In this document: piece by piece, positions 8,149-17,212 of the stretch
How the letters are laid out: each line of letters begins with the position of its first letter
Position numbering within the stretch: the first letter of the stretch is position 1
Source: Myxococcota bacterium
GTDB taxonomy: Bacteria > Myxococcota_A > UBA9160 > SMWR01
NCBI GenBank assembly: GCA_022447545.1
Contig: JAKVBI010000011.1
Location: 310,001 to 374,000 of the forward strand
DNA: 64,000 nucleotides
Direction: 5' to 3'
Program-made: the position numbers and the translations under genes
Notes under the pieces: generated by a model
What the model was told of the DNA's origin: nothing
What the model saw: only the letters and a program-made list of their open reading frames with translations
Databases searched by the model: none

Positions 8149-9750
8149 TTGGCCGAACTCGATGTCGACTTTCTGAGCGCACACGCCGAGGCCATGCCGG
8201 ACAAGCTCGCCGCCATCGACGATCGCCCGGACGGGAGCCTGCGAAGTGCGTCCTTCGCCCAGCTCGAGGCGGATGCCAACCGGCTGGCCCACGCCCTACA
8301 GGGTGCTGGAGTGAAAGCCCACGATCGAGTCGCCTGGAGCGGACCCAACTCCATCGACGCCCTGCTGATCACACATGCCACACGCAAGCTCCGTGCGACT
8401 CCGGTAGCCGTCAACTATCGCTTCACCGACGAGGAGGCTGCCTTCGTCGTCGACGACTCGGACTCGGTAGTGGCCTGGGTCGATGCCGAAACTGCTGCAC
8501 TGTTCGCACGGTTCCGAACTCGCACTCCGAAGCTGCGCGAAGTCGTCGTCTTCGATGGCACGCCGGCCGCTCAAGACCAGCAACGCTCCATCGACTTTCT
8601 CCAAGGACAACCCGAGTCCGCACCGAACGTGTCACCAGGCGGCGAGGGGGCCGCAACCATGCACTACACCTCGGGCACGACGGGCCAACCCAAGGGAGCG
8701 GTGCGGCGCGCCACAGGTCACCCAGAGCAGGGTGAGGAATTGCCGAGCCTCCTCGACCTCATCGGATACGGGCCCGGGGACGTATACATCACGACCGGGC
8801 CCCTCTATCACTCGGGTCCGGGAGAGTTCGCAACGATTTCCACCATGCTGGGGAATACCACCGTCATTCAGAGGCGCTTCGACCCCGAGGACTGGCTGCG
8901 CCTGGTGGAAAAATATCGCGTCACGAGCGTGTACGCGGCACCGACCCCAATCCGCCGAATCTGCCAACTCCCGGACGAGACCAAGACCCGCTACGACCGT
9001 TCGAGCGTCCGGATCGCCATGGCCGGCGCCGCCCCCTGGACCCATGCGCTCAAACTCGCCTACCTGCGAGACTTCCCCGAAGAGTCCCTCTGGGAGGTCT
9101 ACGGCTCGACGGAACTCGGCGTGAACACCCTGCTCGCTCCCGCGGACCAACGGCGCAAGCCCGGCTCGTGCGGCAAACCCATCCCAGGTGTCGAGATCGC
9201 GCTGTTCGACGAAGCGGGCCAGCTTGTGTCCGAGCCCGACACACCCGGTGAACTGTTCGTCCGCTCGCCTCTACTCTTCGATGCCTACCACAACAACCCC
9301 GAGAAGTTCGCCGCAGCCCAACGCGATGGCTTCTTCAGCGTCGGGGATATCGCCACCTTCGACTCCGAAGGCTTCTATTTCATTTGCGATCGCAAGGCCG
9401 ACATGATCATCTCGGGCGGCGTAAACATCTATCCGGCCGAGGTCGAAGCAGCCCTCGAACTTCACCCACGAGTTCAAGAGGCCGCAGTGATCGGGATCCC
9501 CAGCGATGAGTGGGGAGAGACAGTCCACGCCCTGGTGGTTCTCGCGCCGGACAGCACTCGCGATCCGCAAGACCTGGTCGACCGCCTCGGTGATCAACTC
9601 CGCGAACACCTGCGCGAACACCTGGCCGGTTTCAAAGTCCCACGTTCGTTCGAAATCCGCCAGGAACTTCCACACAATGGGGCCGGAAAGCTGCTCAAGC
9701 GCGAACTGCGTGAACCCTTCTGGAAGGATCGCACACGAAAACTCGTCTGA
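8149..9750 (+). CDS. AMP-binding acyl-CoA synthetase / ligase
   Basis: A 533-residue class I adenylate-forming enzyme. The P-loop motif is Y-T-S-G-T-T-G-Q-P-K-G-A, the A5 motif is E-V-Y-G-S-T-E-L-G, the A7/A8 segment contains S-V-G-D-I and the A10 catalytic lysine lies in N-G-A-G-K-L-L. It should activate a carboxylic acid to acyl-AMP and then acyl-CoA. I chose the TTG at 8149 because GGAGG (8140-8144) lies directly before it; the in-frame GTG at 8101 overlaps the palindrome and has no ribosome site. Acid specificity cannot be read from sequence. Confidence 0.92.
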   Translation: MAELDVDFLSAHAEAMPDKLAAIDDRPDGSLRSASFAQLEADANRLAHALQGAGVKAHDRVAWSGPNSIDALLITHATRKLRATPVAVNYRFTDEEAAFVVDDSDSVVAWVDAETAALFARFRTRTPKLREVVVFDGTPAAQDQQRSIDFLQGQPESAPNVSPGGEGAATMHYTSGTTGQPKGAVRRATGHPEQGEELPSLLDLIGYGPGDVYITTGPLYHSGPGEFATISTMLGNTTVIQRRFDPEDWLRLVEKYRVTSVYAAPTPIRRICQLPDETKTRYDRSSVRIAMAGAAPWTHALKLAYLRDFPEESLWEVYGSTELGVNTLLAPADQRRKPGSCGKPIPGVEIALFDEAGQLVSEPDTPGELFVRSPLLFDAYHNNPEKFAAAQRDGFFSVGDIATFDSEGFYFICDRKADMIISGGVNIYPAEVEAALELHPRVQEAAVIGIPSDEWGETVHALVVLAPDSTRDPQDLVDRLGDQLREHLREHLAGFKVPRSFEIRQELPHNGAGKLLKRELREPFWKDRTRKLV

Positions 9751-9809
9751 GTGCTCCTGTCGACCTCGCCAGGCCCACGGCAGCACCCGACCCGTGTAAG
9801 CTGAAACCC

Positions 9810-11066
9810 ATGGACACACCTCTTCGCTTCGGGATCTTCGCTGCTCCCTTCCACTCCGATCGCCAGAACCCGACGCTCCACTATCAGACCGACCTCGAGT
9901 TGCTGCAGCGACTGGACGAACTCGGCTACGACGAAGCGTGGATTGGTGAACACCACTCGGGGGGCTGGGAGATGATTGGCTGCCCCGAGATGTTCCTGGC
10001 GGTTGCGGCCGAGCGCACCAAACACATCAACCTCTGCACCGGGGTCGTGTCCCTCCCCTACCACCACCCCTTGATGGTTGCGGACCGCATGGTGATGCTC
10101 GATCACCTCACACGTGGGCGGATCAAGTTCGGTGTGGGTCCCGGCGCCCTGGCCAACGACGCCCAGATGATGGGCATCGATCCGATGGCCATGCGGCGTA
10201 TGATGGAGGAGTCCCTCGAGGCCATCATCGCCCTGCTCCACAGCGACGAACCCATCGATCGCGAAACAGACTGGTTCAGCCTCCGAGAAGCAGTTCTCCA
10301 ACACGCCCCCTATCAGCGCCCCTGCTTCGACATGGCCGTTGCGGCCACGGCTTCACCCGCCGGGCCACGCTGTGCGGGCCGCTTCGGGATCGGTTTGCTT
10401 TCGCTCAGTGCCACCAGCGCTGGTGGGTTCGACGCACTCGCCACGCACCGCGAGATTTGGAAGACCAAAGCGGAGGAACACGGCCAGGTCTTCGACCCCG
10501 GCCAGTGGGCCCTGTGTGCGCCCATGTATGTAGCCGAGACGCGCGAGCAGGCGCTGCGAGATGTCGAAGTGGGCATCTATGAATGGGTCGACTACTTCAT
10601 GAACGTTCTGTCTCTGCCGCTGCTTCCCAACGAAGAACCCGATCCCAAGAAATGGCCCCAACGCATGATCGAGAGTGGTGCGGCCGTGATCGGAACACCC
10701 GATGATGCCATCGAGCAGATCCGACGCCTGCAAGAGGAAACCGGCGGCTTCGGGGCCTACCTGGTGATGGCCAACGATTGGGCAAATGCCTCGAACACTC
10801 AGCGCTCCTACGAGCTGATCGCCCGACACGTCTTTCCCGAGTTCCAGGGCTCAACACGACGAGAACGACGAGCGCGACGGCACCTACAAGCGGTGCGTGA
10901 AGACCATCTGACGAGTATTGGCGCCGCCATTGAAACGGCCATCGACGAGCATTCGAAGGAAATGGCCGCCACCGGACGCGAGTCCGGTTACCACATCAAG
11001 CATGGTGACGCGACGCCCTACCTCGAGGAAGAAATCCTCAAGCGCGGCAAAGGTGAGGAGCACTGA
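9810..11066 (+). CDS. LLM class flavin-dependent oxidoreductase (limonene-monooxygenase-like length)
   Basis: A 418-residue luciferase-like monooxygenase, longer than the F420-type members because of a charged C-terminal tail of about 60 residues. Family signs are F-G-I-F-A-A-P-F, W-I-G-E-H-H, G-V-V-S-L-P-Y-H-H-P and R-I-K-F-G-V-G-P-G. It follows the acyl-CoA ligase by 59 nt. No Shine-Dalgarno sequence precedes the ATG; TAAGCT at 9797-9802 sits where a -10 would place transcription start at or next to the ATG, so a leaderless message is possible. It is convergent with the SnoaL-like gene at 11106. Confidence 0.9.
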   Translation: MDTPLRFGIFAAPFHSDRQNPTLHYQTDLELLQRLDELGYDEAWIGEHHSGGWEMIGCPEMFLAVAAERTKHINLCTGVVSLPYHHPLMVADRMVMLDHLTRGRIKFGVGPGALANDAQMMGIDPMAMRRMMEESLEAIIALLHSDEPIDRETDWFSLREAVLQHAPYQRPCFDMAVAATASPAGPRCAGRFGIGLLSLSATSAGGFDALATHREIWKTKAEEHGQVFDPGQWALCAPMYVAETREQALRDVEVGIYEWVDYFMNVLSLPLLPNEEPDPKKWPQRMIESGAAVIGTPDDAIEQIRRLQEETGGFGAYLVMANDWANASNTQRSYELIARHVFPEFQGSTRRERRARRHLQAVREDHLTSIGAAIETAIDEHSKEMAATGRESGYHIKHGDATPYLEEEILKRGKGEEH

Positions 11067-11105
11067 GCCGCCCCGTCACGGCCTGCGTACGGATCGACCA
11101 CTGCA

Positions 11106-11537
11106 CTATCGGGGGGCTGGGCCCTGAATCTTGCGATGCGCCATGCACCAACCGCGCTCGGTGCGTGCGAATTCGTCCTCGTAAATCCCCAGGGTCACAA
11201 GCGCTGGCGTCGCATCGGTATTCACATAGTAGTGGAAGACCGAACGAGCATGGGCGCGATCCCCCGAGAGGGTGACGGTGCTGGTCGTGATCACATGGCG
11301 CGTGTGGGTTCCAGGGCCAGAGGTGCCGCCCTCACGTCGGGCTCGCGCGCCTGCCAGAATCTCTGCATGACCCTGCTTGGAACCATAATTCGCGCCCCCA
11401 TCCCAGATGGCGTCCTCGGTGAAGAGTTGGATGTATTCATCGAGTTCCCCGTCGTCGGCCATTTGCGCCAGGCGCGCCAACAAGTTCCGGACCTCGAGTT
11501 CGTCCGCGACACGCTGCACCAGCCCTTCATCCGCCAT
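11106..11537 (-). CDS. SnoaL-like / NTF2-family protein
   Basis: A 143-residue protein starting MADEGLVQRVADELEVRN. The N-terminal helix pair, the L-F-T-E-D-A-I-W-D-G segment, the histidine-rich strand (T-H-T-R-H-V-I-T) and the later A-R-S-V-F-H-Y-Y strand match SnoaL_4-type proteins often found beside SDRs and monooxygenases in degradation operons. GAGAGG precedes the ATG at 11537; the reading frame is open to 11879 but the added part is low-complexity and Arg/Ser-rich, so it was excluded. Likely a small isomerase, dehydratase or ring-hydroxylating-type accessory; not assignable. Confidence 0.82.
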   Translation of the reverse strand: MADEGLVQRVADELEVRNLLARLAQMADDGELDEYIQLFTEDAIWDGGANYGSKQGHAEILAGARARREGGTSGPGTHTRHVITTSTVTLSGDRAHARSVFHYYVNTDATPALVTLGIYEDEFARTERGWCMAHRKIQGPAPR

Positions 11538-11626
11538 TGCGACCTCTCTTTCCTTTCTGCGAAAAGCCCAGCATGAGCGGGGGCGCGAAGAGATGCAAGC
11601 AGCTCGTGCGCAGCGACGGAATCCAT

Positions 11627-12589
11627 TCAGCGACCCAGAATGCGCGGAAGGCGTACGCCCCCCATCCATGCCGCCAGCGCTAGACAACCGGCACTCGACA
11701 ACCAGTCGCGGCGTGTGGACGGTTCCCGTAGGCCACGGCATCCGACCATCCCCAGCAGAAGCACTGCACTTTCGCGCGGCTCGAGCGTCAACGCCAGTTC
11801 GATTCCATGGTGATCCGAGTAGGGATCGTCGGGTGCGCGACTTTCGAGCAGAGTGATGTTGTGAATTTGAACTTTCCAACGCGGGGACTCACGGACGAGC
11901 ACATAATCGATCCAGGGGCTTTTCTGAACGCCTACTTCGTGAGGCTCGAGGGGAACCGTCCCACACCCACAACGCCGGCGGAAAGAAGCCGTTGGGTCCG
12001 ACCAAACCGACGTCAGTCCGGCGTACAACGAATCGCCGGGCTCGGTGTTCAGGTCGCCGGCCGCCAGCAACGGCACGGTGGGATCTTCCCGCTGGGCAGC
12101 TCTCGAGAGCTGAGCAAGTTGCGCCTGGCGCACCTCGCGGTAGGTGCGCCGGCCGTACTGAGCCTGGAGATGGGTGTTCATGAGTACGATCACCTCACCA
12201 TCGCGCCGGACCTCGAACCGCTCGATCCCCTTGTCCGCAAAACCATCCCCCTCCCAGATCCGCCAGGACGGACCCTCGGTGGTGAAGGGTTCGAAGGAGT
12301 TCGCAGTCACCTGCCAACCGGATTCCCGCCTCACGAAACTCGACAGGCCACCACGTCCACCCGGAAACCAACCCGTAGGTAGAACCACCGGCATGTAGAC
12401 GTCATCGAGCCTCTCGGCCAGAGTCCGGGCGAGGCCCGGTAACCAGACTTCCTGAAAGAGCAAAAAGTCTGCATGGGGCGGCTTGAGGACACGTTCTGCG
12501 ACCTGCTCGACACGCTCGTGAAGGCGCGTCGCGGTCGGCAACAGATGGAGGTTCCAGCTGATCAGACGTAGCGGATGTCCCGAGTTCAC
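11627..12589 (-). CDS. Endonuclease/exonuclease/phosphatase family protein
   Basis: A 320-residue DNase-I-like (EEP superfamily) protein. In order: S-W-N-L-H (residues about 10-14), the acid in L-F-Q-E-V-W, N-T-H-L-Q, A-A-G-D-L-N-T-E-P-G and the terminal S-D-H-H-G-I-E, so all usual metal and catalytic positions are present. Relatives cleave phosphodiesters in nucleic acids, inositol phosphates or sphingomyelin; no signal peptide or binding domain resolves the choice. The last 45 residues beyond the fold are poorly conserved-looking. It is divergent from the DUF1329 gene at 12758. Confidence 0.87.
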   Translation of the reverse strand: MNSGHPLRLISWNLHLLPTATRLHERVEQVAERVLKPPHADFLLFQEVWLPGLARTLAERLDDVYMPVVLPTGWFPGGRGGLSSFVRRESGWQVTANSFEPFTTEGPSWRIWEGDGFADKGIERFEVRRDGEVIVLMNTHLQAQYGRRTYREVRQAQLAQLSRAAQREDPTVPLLAAGDLNTEPGDSLYAGLTSVWSDPTASFRRRCGCGTVPLEPHEVGVQKSPWIDYVLVRESPRWKVQIHNITLLESRAPDDPYSDHHGIELALTLEPRESAVLLLGMVGCRGLREPSTRRDWLSSAGCLALAAWMGGVRLPRILGR

Positions 12590-12757
12590 GACCCCAGTGG
12601 ACGATGGTCTGCAACCCGTGTCAAGTCTGTGGGATTCGGTGCTCGAACTCGAAACTTTGTCCTCGGGGAATCACCGGATTTCCTGCGACTCTCAGTCTCC
12701 TCAACACCCCTCATCCAAGGCTGGGAGCCCCGAATAGGTTGTGGCAGCATCCGGAGC

Positions 12758-14143
12758 ATGATCGGATTCCGTCGTCACTCCTCTCACCGTTCTCGAAGTC
12801 TTCCCACTCTCCGCTGCGCCCGCCTCCTCCACGGGCAACGGGTCGCGGCCCTGCTTCTCGTGGTCACAGGAGCCACCCCGGCACCCGCCACCAACGAGGA
12901 CGCCAGTAGCACCACACCCTCTTTTCAGGAGGGAGACGTCCTATCCATGGACGACATCTCCAAGCTCAAACCATTTCTGCCCGAACAAGTCTGGGACAAC
13001 CGGGATTTTTTCTTCTACGAAGGCATGCAGCTGGAAATCGGTCCCACCATGTACGACTACTCGCCAGCCGATGCCTACAAGGCCGCCACGGAACGGTACA
13101 AGGGCGAGGCACGCATCGGACCCGATGGAAGCCTCGAGAATTTCACTGCCGGCCAGCCCTTTCCCACCGAAGAGATCGACTGCCTGGGCGATCCGCTCGC
13201 GGGCGTCAAGATCATGTGGAGCCACAACTATCAGTGGCGCGGAACCGGCGCCCACGCGAGCTTCTTCTATTCCTATTGGGACCGGGGAGAGCAACTTCCC
13301 CTCTACTACGAGGGGTTCGCGCGCGGCATCAATCTATCGAACCGCGTCGAGCCCCAGTACGAAGCAACCGGAGGCAGCATTTTCCGGAGTGAAAAGCGCA
13401 AGAGTGCCAGTGGGCCCGAAGTCGAGGCGCCCTTCGATGCACGTGGCATCGTGCTGTTGACCTATCGCTACCGGTCATCGGACGGGCCTCCCGCCGATGC
13501 CAAGAACGACGACACCTGGGTCTACGTTCCGACCTTGAGGCGCGTTCGACGTATCTCCACCGCCCAGCGCACCGATGCGGTTGCGGGAACGGACTTCACC
13601 ATGGACGACCTATTCAGCTTCAATGGCATCGTCCCCCAGTACGAGTGGACCTGTCTGGGCGAGCACCAACTGATCGCGCCCATGAACACCAAGGTCAAGG
13701 CCTACCCCTTCGAGAAGGACCACAACTTCGGACCCTACGGCTTGTCATTCGCCAACGACCGCTGGGAAATGCGCGACACCTTCCTCGTGCGAATGGTGCC
13801 CAAGAACGACGACCACCCGTATTCCCGCAAGGACATCTACATCGACAAGCAGACCCTGACCGCGCTGTACTCCTTCGCCTACGACCAAAAGCACGAACTG
13901 TGGAAAGTCATCACCCATAACAAGCGCTGGACCGAAAACCATGACCTCACGGGCAATTGGTACCCCGGCTGGGAGGGAGTCCCCGAACCGCGAGACCTGA
14001 TCATCGTGAGCGACATGATCATCAACGTTCAAACCGGCACGGGAAACCGGATCGAATTCTGGGACCGCCGCGGCGCACCCTTCACCAGCAAAGGCAAGAT
14101 CCGTCGCTTCCTCGACGTCGGGCGCCTGACCAAGGGCCGCTGA
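12758..14143 (+). CDS. DUF1329 domain-containing secreted protein
   Basis: A 461-residue protein. An Arg-rich N-terminus followed by V-A-A-L-L-L-V-V-T-G-A-T-P-A-P-A looks like a signal peptide. The mature part has the features I associate with DUF1329 (PF07044): repeated W/Y-rich strands and R-R-I-S-T-A-Q-R near the centre. Such proteins are LolA-like beta folds of the outer envelope, often encoded near RND transporters or oxidoreductases in hydrocarbon/sterol-type gene sets. The ATG at 12758 was chosen over 12575 because it opens the signal peptide; its ribosome site is weak. Precise function unknown. Confidence 0.83.
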   Translation: MIGFRRHSSHRSRSLPTLRCARLLHGQRVAALLLVVTGATPAPATNEDASSTTPSFQEGDVLSMDDISKLKPFLPEQVWDNRDFFFYEGMQLEIGPTMYDYSPADAYKAATERYKGEARIGPDGSLENFTAGQPFPTEEIDCLGDPLAGVKIMWSHNYQWRGTGAHASFFYSYWDRGEQLPLYYEGFARGINLSNRVEPQYEATGGSIFRSEKRKSASGPEVEAPFDARGIVLLTYRYRSSDGPPADAKNDDTWVYVPTLRRVRRISTAQRTDAVAGTDFTMDDLFSFNGIVPQYEWTCLGEHQLIAPMNTKVKAYPFEKDHNFGPYGLSFANDRWEMRDTFLVRMVPKNDDHPYSRKDIYIDKQTLTALYSFAYDQKHELWKVITHNKRWTENHDLTGNWYPGWEGVPEPRDLIIVSDMIINVQTGTGNRIEFWDRRGAPFTSKGKIRRFLDVGRLTKGR

Positions 14144-14238
14144 CTCCACTCGGCTGGGCGCTTTCCACGCATCGATCGATTCGGCACCGCGGAGACATCG
14201 CAGCGAGGTAGAGTGTTCTCCCAGCCAGGGAGGAAAGC

Positions 14239-15069
14239 ATGGAACTCGGTCTTGCAGGCAAGACGGTCATCATCACGGGTGCGAGCGGTGGCATTGGCCG
14301 AGGACTCGTGCAGGGTTTCGCACAGGAGGGCTGCAAGGTCGTCCTGGCCAGCCGTGACGCGGGTAAGTGCGAAGAAGTCGCAGCCACGGCGGCCGATCTA
14401 CCGGGCGAGACCCTCGTAGTTCAGACCGACGTCACTCAGCGCGATTCGGTGGAGGCCCTGGCCGCACGCACCCACGAAGCTTTCGGTCCGGTGGACGTAC
14501 TGGTCAACAATGCCGGTGGAGTCGCCTATCCCCGTCCCTTCCTCGAAAAACCCAGCGACGAACTCGAGTGGGAGCTGAACCTCAACGTCTGGGGCGTCGT
14601 CCATTGCACCCATGTCTTCGGCGGAGAGATGGTCGAACGCGGTGAGGGCAGCATCGTCAACATCACCTCCAACTCCGCCCTGGTGGGCGAAGCCGGCGTC
14701 CAGGTCGCGCACTACGGAGGAACCAAAGGCTACGTGATGGCCTTCAGCAAAGCCCTCGCCACAGAATGGGGAGGCACCGGGGTTCGCATCAACTGCGTGG
14801 CCCCGGGCTGGATCGTGCCGTGGGATACCGACCACGTGGGCGATGGAAGTTTCTGGAAAAAGTACGGCTACGATTTCTTCGGAACCCCCGAGTCCATGGC
14901 CGCAGCGATCGAAGAAGGCGGCGCCGTGTTCAACGTCGAAAACCAGCCCATCAAACGAATCGGCCGCCCTGAGGACATGGCCAACGCAGTGCTGTTCTTC
15001 GCGTCGGAGGTCTCCGCCCATCAGACTGGACAGCTGGTATCCGTCAGCGGCGGCGCCTACATGTTCTGA
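14239..15069 (+). CDS. SDR family NAD(P)-dependent oxidoreductase
   Basis: A 276-residue short-chain dehydrogenase with T-G-A-S-G-G-I-G at the N-terminus, N-N-A-G-G, an N-I-T-S-N-S serine segment and the catalytic Y-G-G-T-K. An insertion after the W-I-V-P segment (about residues 195-235) adds an aromatic loop, which could shape a bulky substrate pocket. GGAGG precedes the ATG at 14239, and TAGAGT at 14209-14214 is a possible -10. It follows the DUF1329 gene by 95 nt and is convergent with the gene at 15100. Substrate unknown. Confidence 0.92.
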   Translation: MELGLAGKTVIITGASGGIGRGLVQGFAQEGCKVVLASRDAGKCEEVAATAADLPGETLVVQTDVTQRDSVEALAARTHEAFGPVDVLVNNAGGVAYPRPFLEKPSDELEWELNLNVWGVVHCTHVFGGEMVERGEGSIVNITSNSALVGEAGVQVAHYGGTKGYVMAFSKALATEWGGTGVRINCVAPGWIVPWDTDHVGDGSFWKKYGYDFFGTPESMAAAIEEGGAVFNVENQPIKRIGRPEDMANAVLFFASEVSAHQTGQLVSVSGGAYMF

Positions 15070-15099
15070 GCAGGAGCCATGCGAGTCGGAGAGGACGCC

Positions 15100-16020
15100 T
15101 CACCCCCCACTTCGAATGAAGCGGCGAATCGCTCGAGCACTCCAGTTGTCGTGATCCTCACCCCAAGCCTCGATCGAGCCCCAGGACCAGCGCGTCAAAC
15201 AGTTCCAGGTAAACAGATTCGGATTCAAATGCACGCCCAGGGCGTTCTGGCACTCGCCCTCGGCTACGAGATCTCGACCGAGTTCGTCCCTCGCCTCCAC
15301 GCGAACCCGCGTCGGATGCCCATCCCGGCGTTCCAACACGTCTCGGCGCCCGGAAGCCAGCTTCGCGTACTCGCCATCTCGCAACAGGAAGCCGTGAATC
15401 ACCACGCAGCCCTCGCCGGCATCCATGGTGATGCAGTGGAAGGCGTCGCGTTCGGAAGCCGTCGCGTAGGTATACCCCCCGTGATCGGGCCCCGGGTTGT
15501 GGAGTCCCGAGCCGAACTGCGAACGAACCCCCCATGAGCGGTCCCGCATCCCGAAAGCATCAACGGGAATCGTCTCATCGCCAAGCCGCAGGGTGCCCGT
15601 ATAGCGACCGGGCTGATCCAGATGACCGCCTGCCAGGTAGTTCGGCTCGCAGATCGCCTCGAAGGTCAGATCCACGGCGACGTCTCCCGCGTCGGGGTCC
15701 AGGTAGTCGAGCTTGTACTTCGACAGAGGTGTCAGGCAGCGGTAGCGAATGCCGTTGGCAAGTTCGAAATCCGTCAGATCCCCCTCGGGCATGGGCAGGT
15801 GCCAGAAGTTCTTCCCGTACAAGCAGTTCCAGGGCTGACTCCCGGAGTCGTCCCAGATGAAGGCGGCTCCAGCTGAAATCCCGAGGTTGGGCCGGAAGAA
15901 GGGATAGAGCTGGCCCGAGATGCCACGCTCCGGGACCGCGAAGGTGAACCAACAGGTCTCCGTCCAGTACGGATCGTCACTGGTGGGGGGATGAAAGCGA
16001 TCATCGGGGTGCATCTCCAT
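15100..16020 (-). CDS. Conserved hypothetical protein, lipocalin/AttH-like (DUF7064/DUF7065-type)
   Basis: A 306-residue protein without signal peptide or membrane segment. It is rich in beta strands with aspartate/tryptophan motifs (M-H-P-D-D near the start, W-T-E-T-C-W-F-T-F, M-R-D-R-S-W-G-V-R in the middle). The M-R-D-R-S-W-G motif and the two-lobed length resemble DUF7065/DUF7064 proteins, a presumed AttH/tocopherol-cyclase-like barrel; this rests on memory of the family. AGGAG precedes the ATG at 16020. It is divergent from a cupin gene, which may share its promoter region. Function unknown, perhaps binding a hydrophobic compound. Confidence 0.7.
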   Translation of the reverse strand: MEMHPDDRFHPPTSDDPYWTETCWFTFAVPERGISGQLYPFFRPNLGISAGAAFIWDDSGSQPWNCLYGKNFWHLPMPEGDLTDFELANGIRYRCLTPLSKYKLDYLDPDAGDVAVDLTFEAICEPNYLAGGHLDQPGRYTGTLRLGDETIPVDAFGMRDRSWGVRSQFGSGLHNPGPDHGGYTYATASERDAFHCITMDAGEGCVVIHGFLLRDGEYAKLASGRRDVLERRDGHPTRVRVEARDELGRDLVAEGECQNALGVHLNPNLFTWNCLTRWSWGSIEAWGEDHDNWSARAIRRFIRSGG

Positions 16021-16155
16021 GGATTCCTCCTGTCAGGCTCGACTTCCCACGAATACCCGGAGACGGCATTCTACGCCAGACACGGAGCTCGACTGCAGCA
16101 CCGTTCGGTCCAGACTCCGAGCGATCACCAAGACCTCACACCCTGGAGACCTCGT

Positions 16156-16506
16156 ATGCACGTAACCCGACTGTTCACCGGCGATGATGGTGAGTCCCAC
16201 TTCGAGGACATCGATGTCCCCCTGGAAGAACTGGGTGACATCGGTCGAATCTCAGAACTCCACCCGGCCACCGGCCTCGTCTTTCGCGAAGTCGATGGGG
16301 ACTACGACTTCGACTTTCACAACGCCCCCCGGCGCCAATACGTGATCAACCTGGACGCCCCCGTGGACATCGAGACGGGAGATGGCACCCGCCGACGGAT
16401 CGAAGCGGGGGGCATCCTGCTGGCCGAAGACACCACGGGGCACGGCCACCGGAGCATCGCCGTGGATGGCAAGCCCCGGCGCTGCCTATTCGTCACCCTC
16501 GACTGA
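16156..16506 (+). CDS. Small cupin-like protein
   Basis: A 116-residue protein whose strand pattern, R-R-Q-Y-V-I-N-L, G-D-G-T-R-R-R-I-E-A-G-G-I-L-L-A-E-D-T-T-G-H-G-H, resembles the cupin beta barrel, with G-H-G-H as the likely metal-binding pair. Relatives are often annotated as cupin domain proteins of unknown substrate. GGAG lies 8-9 nt before the ATG at 16156. A further in-frame opening to 15991 has no ribosome site. It is divergent from the lipocalin-like gene; the 135 bp between them holds both promoters. Confidence 0.75.
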   Translation: MHVTRLFTGDDGESHFEDIDVPLEELGDIGRISELHPATGLVFREVDGDYDFDFHNAPRRQYVINLDAPVDIETGDGTRRRIEAGGILLAEDTTGHGHRSIAVDGKPRRCLFVTLD

Positions 16507-16598
16507 GTCGAACACAGGGGCTCGATTCACACTCCAGATCCGATTCGTGCCAAGACAGGCAGCGGAATGATCCTGCCAGCGGTCCGCCGAGATCGTGG

Positions 16599-16604
16599 GA
16601 TAAT
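16599..16604 (+). promoter_or_regulatory. Candidate -10 GATAAT before the zincin gene
   Basis: GATAAT lies 32 nt before the ATG at 16631 in a 124-bp gap, and the ribosome site GGAG follows downstream. A -35 box is not apparent, so this is a weak call. Confidence 0.3.
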
Positions 16605-16630
16605 GGGGCTCGGCCCCCTATGGAGACTCC

Positions 16631-17212
16631 ATGCGGAACCCGCGCACCACGAGACCTGGAAGGGTGACTCCCGAACGCCCCGGGGCCCGTATCGCAGTGC
16701 GTCTCAAGGGCTTCGGCGCCCAGAGTCTGGTGGCGACAGAGCCCATCGTCTCAACGCTCCGCCACCTGCCCGAGTCCCACCTGCAGGGCCTGCAGGAAAT
16801 CGAATATGACCCCGAACGGATCGGTCAAAAGGCGGCTGGGTATTTCCTACCCCCCCGCGTCTACACTCCGCTTCCAAATCTCCGGTCGGCGGCCGAGTAC
16901 CTGCCGGACGAAGCCAAAATCGTCGTCTATGAGTTCGACTCCCCCGCCTCCCTGTACGAACTCCTGTTCCACGAGATCGGACACCATGTGTGTCGACACG
17001 TGATCTCCGGAACGATTCGCAAACATTGGGTCACCCAGGTCCACCCACGTGAACCCGCCGTCTCCCCCCAGGGCTCGCGCAATGCACTCGAGGACTTCGC
17101 CGAGGCCTACGCGCTGTTCGCACGTAACCCCGAGCAGCTTCGCAGGAGTCCTGCGAAGCACGCCTTCTTTCGGGACGAGATCTTCCGGTCCAACGGGCCG
17201 AAGGCTCCCTGA
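16631..17212 (+). CDS. Putative zinc metallopeptidase (HExxH, ATLF/PPEP-like)
   Basis: A 193-residue protein with a clear zincin signature H114-E-I-G-H118-H (in L-F-H-E-I-G-H-H-V) and, about 40 residues on, D-F-A-E158-A-Y-A-L-F-A-R-N-P, where the glutamate is well placed as third zinc ligand. This spacing and the A-E-A-Y/F motif recall the anthrax-lethal-factor/Pro-Pro-endopeptidase C-terminal fold; that comparison is inference. No signal peptide is obvious, so it may act in the cytoplasm unless exported otherwise. GGAG precedes the ATG by 6 nt. Its neighbours do not suggest a substrate. Confidence 0.68.
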   Translation: MRNPRTTRPGRVTPERPGARIAVRLKGFGAQSLVATEPIVSTLRHLPESHLQGLQEIEYDPERIGQKAAGYFLPPRVYTPLPNLRSAAEYLPDEAKIVVYEFDSPASLYELLFHEIGHHVCRHVISGTIRKHWVTQVHPREPAVSPQGSRNALEDFAEAYALFARNPEQLRRSPAKHAFFRDEIFRSNGPKAP

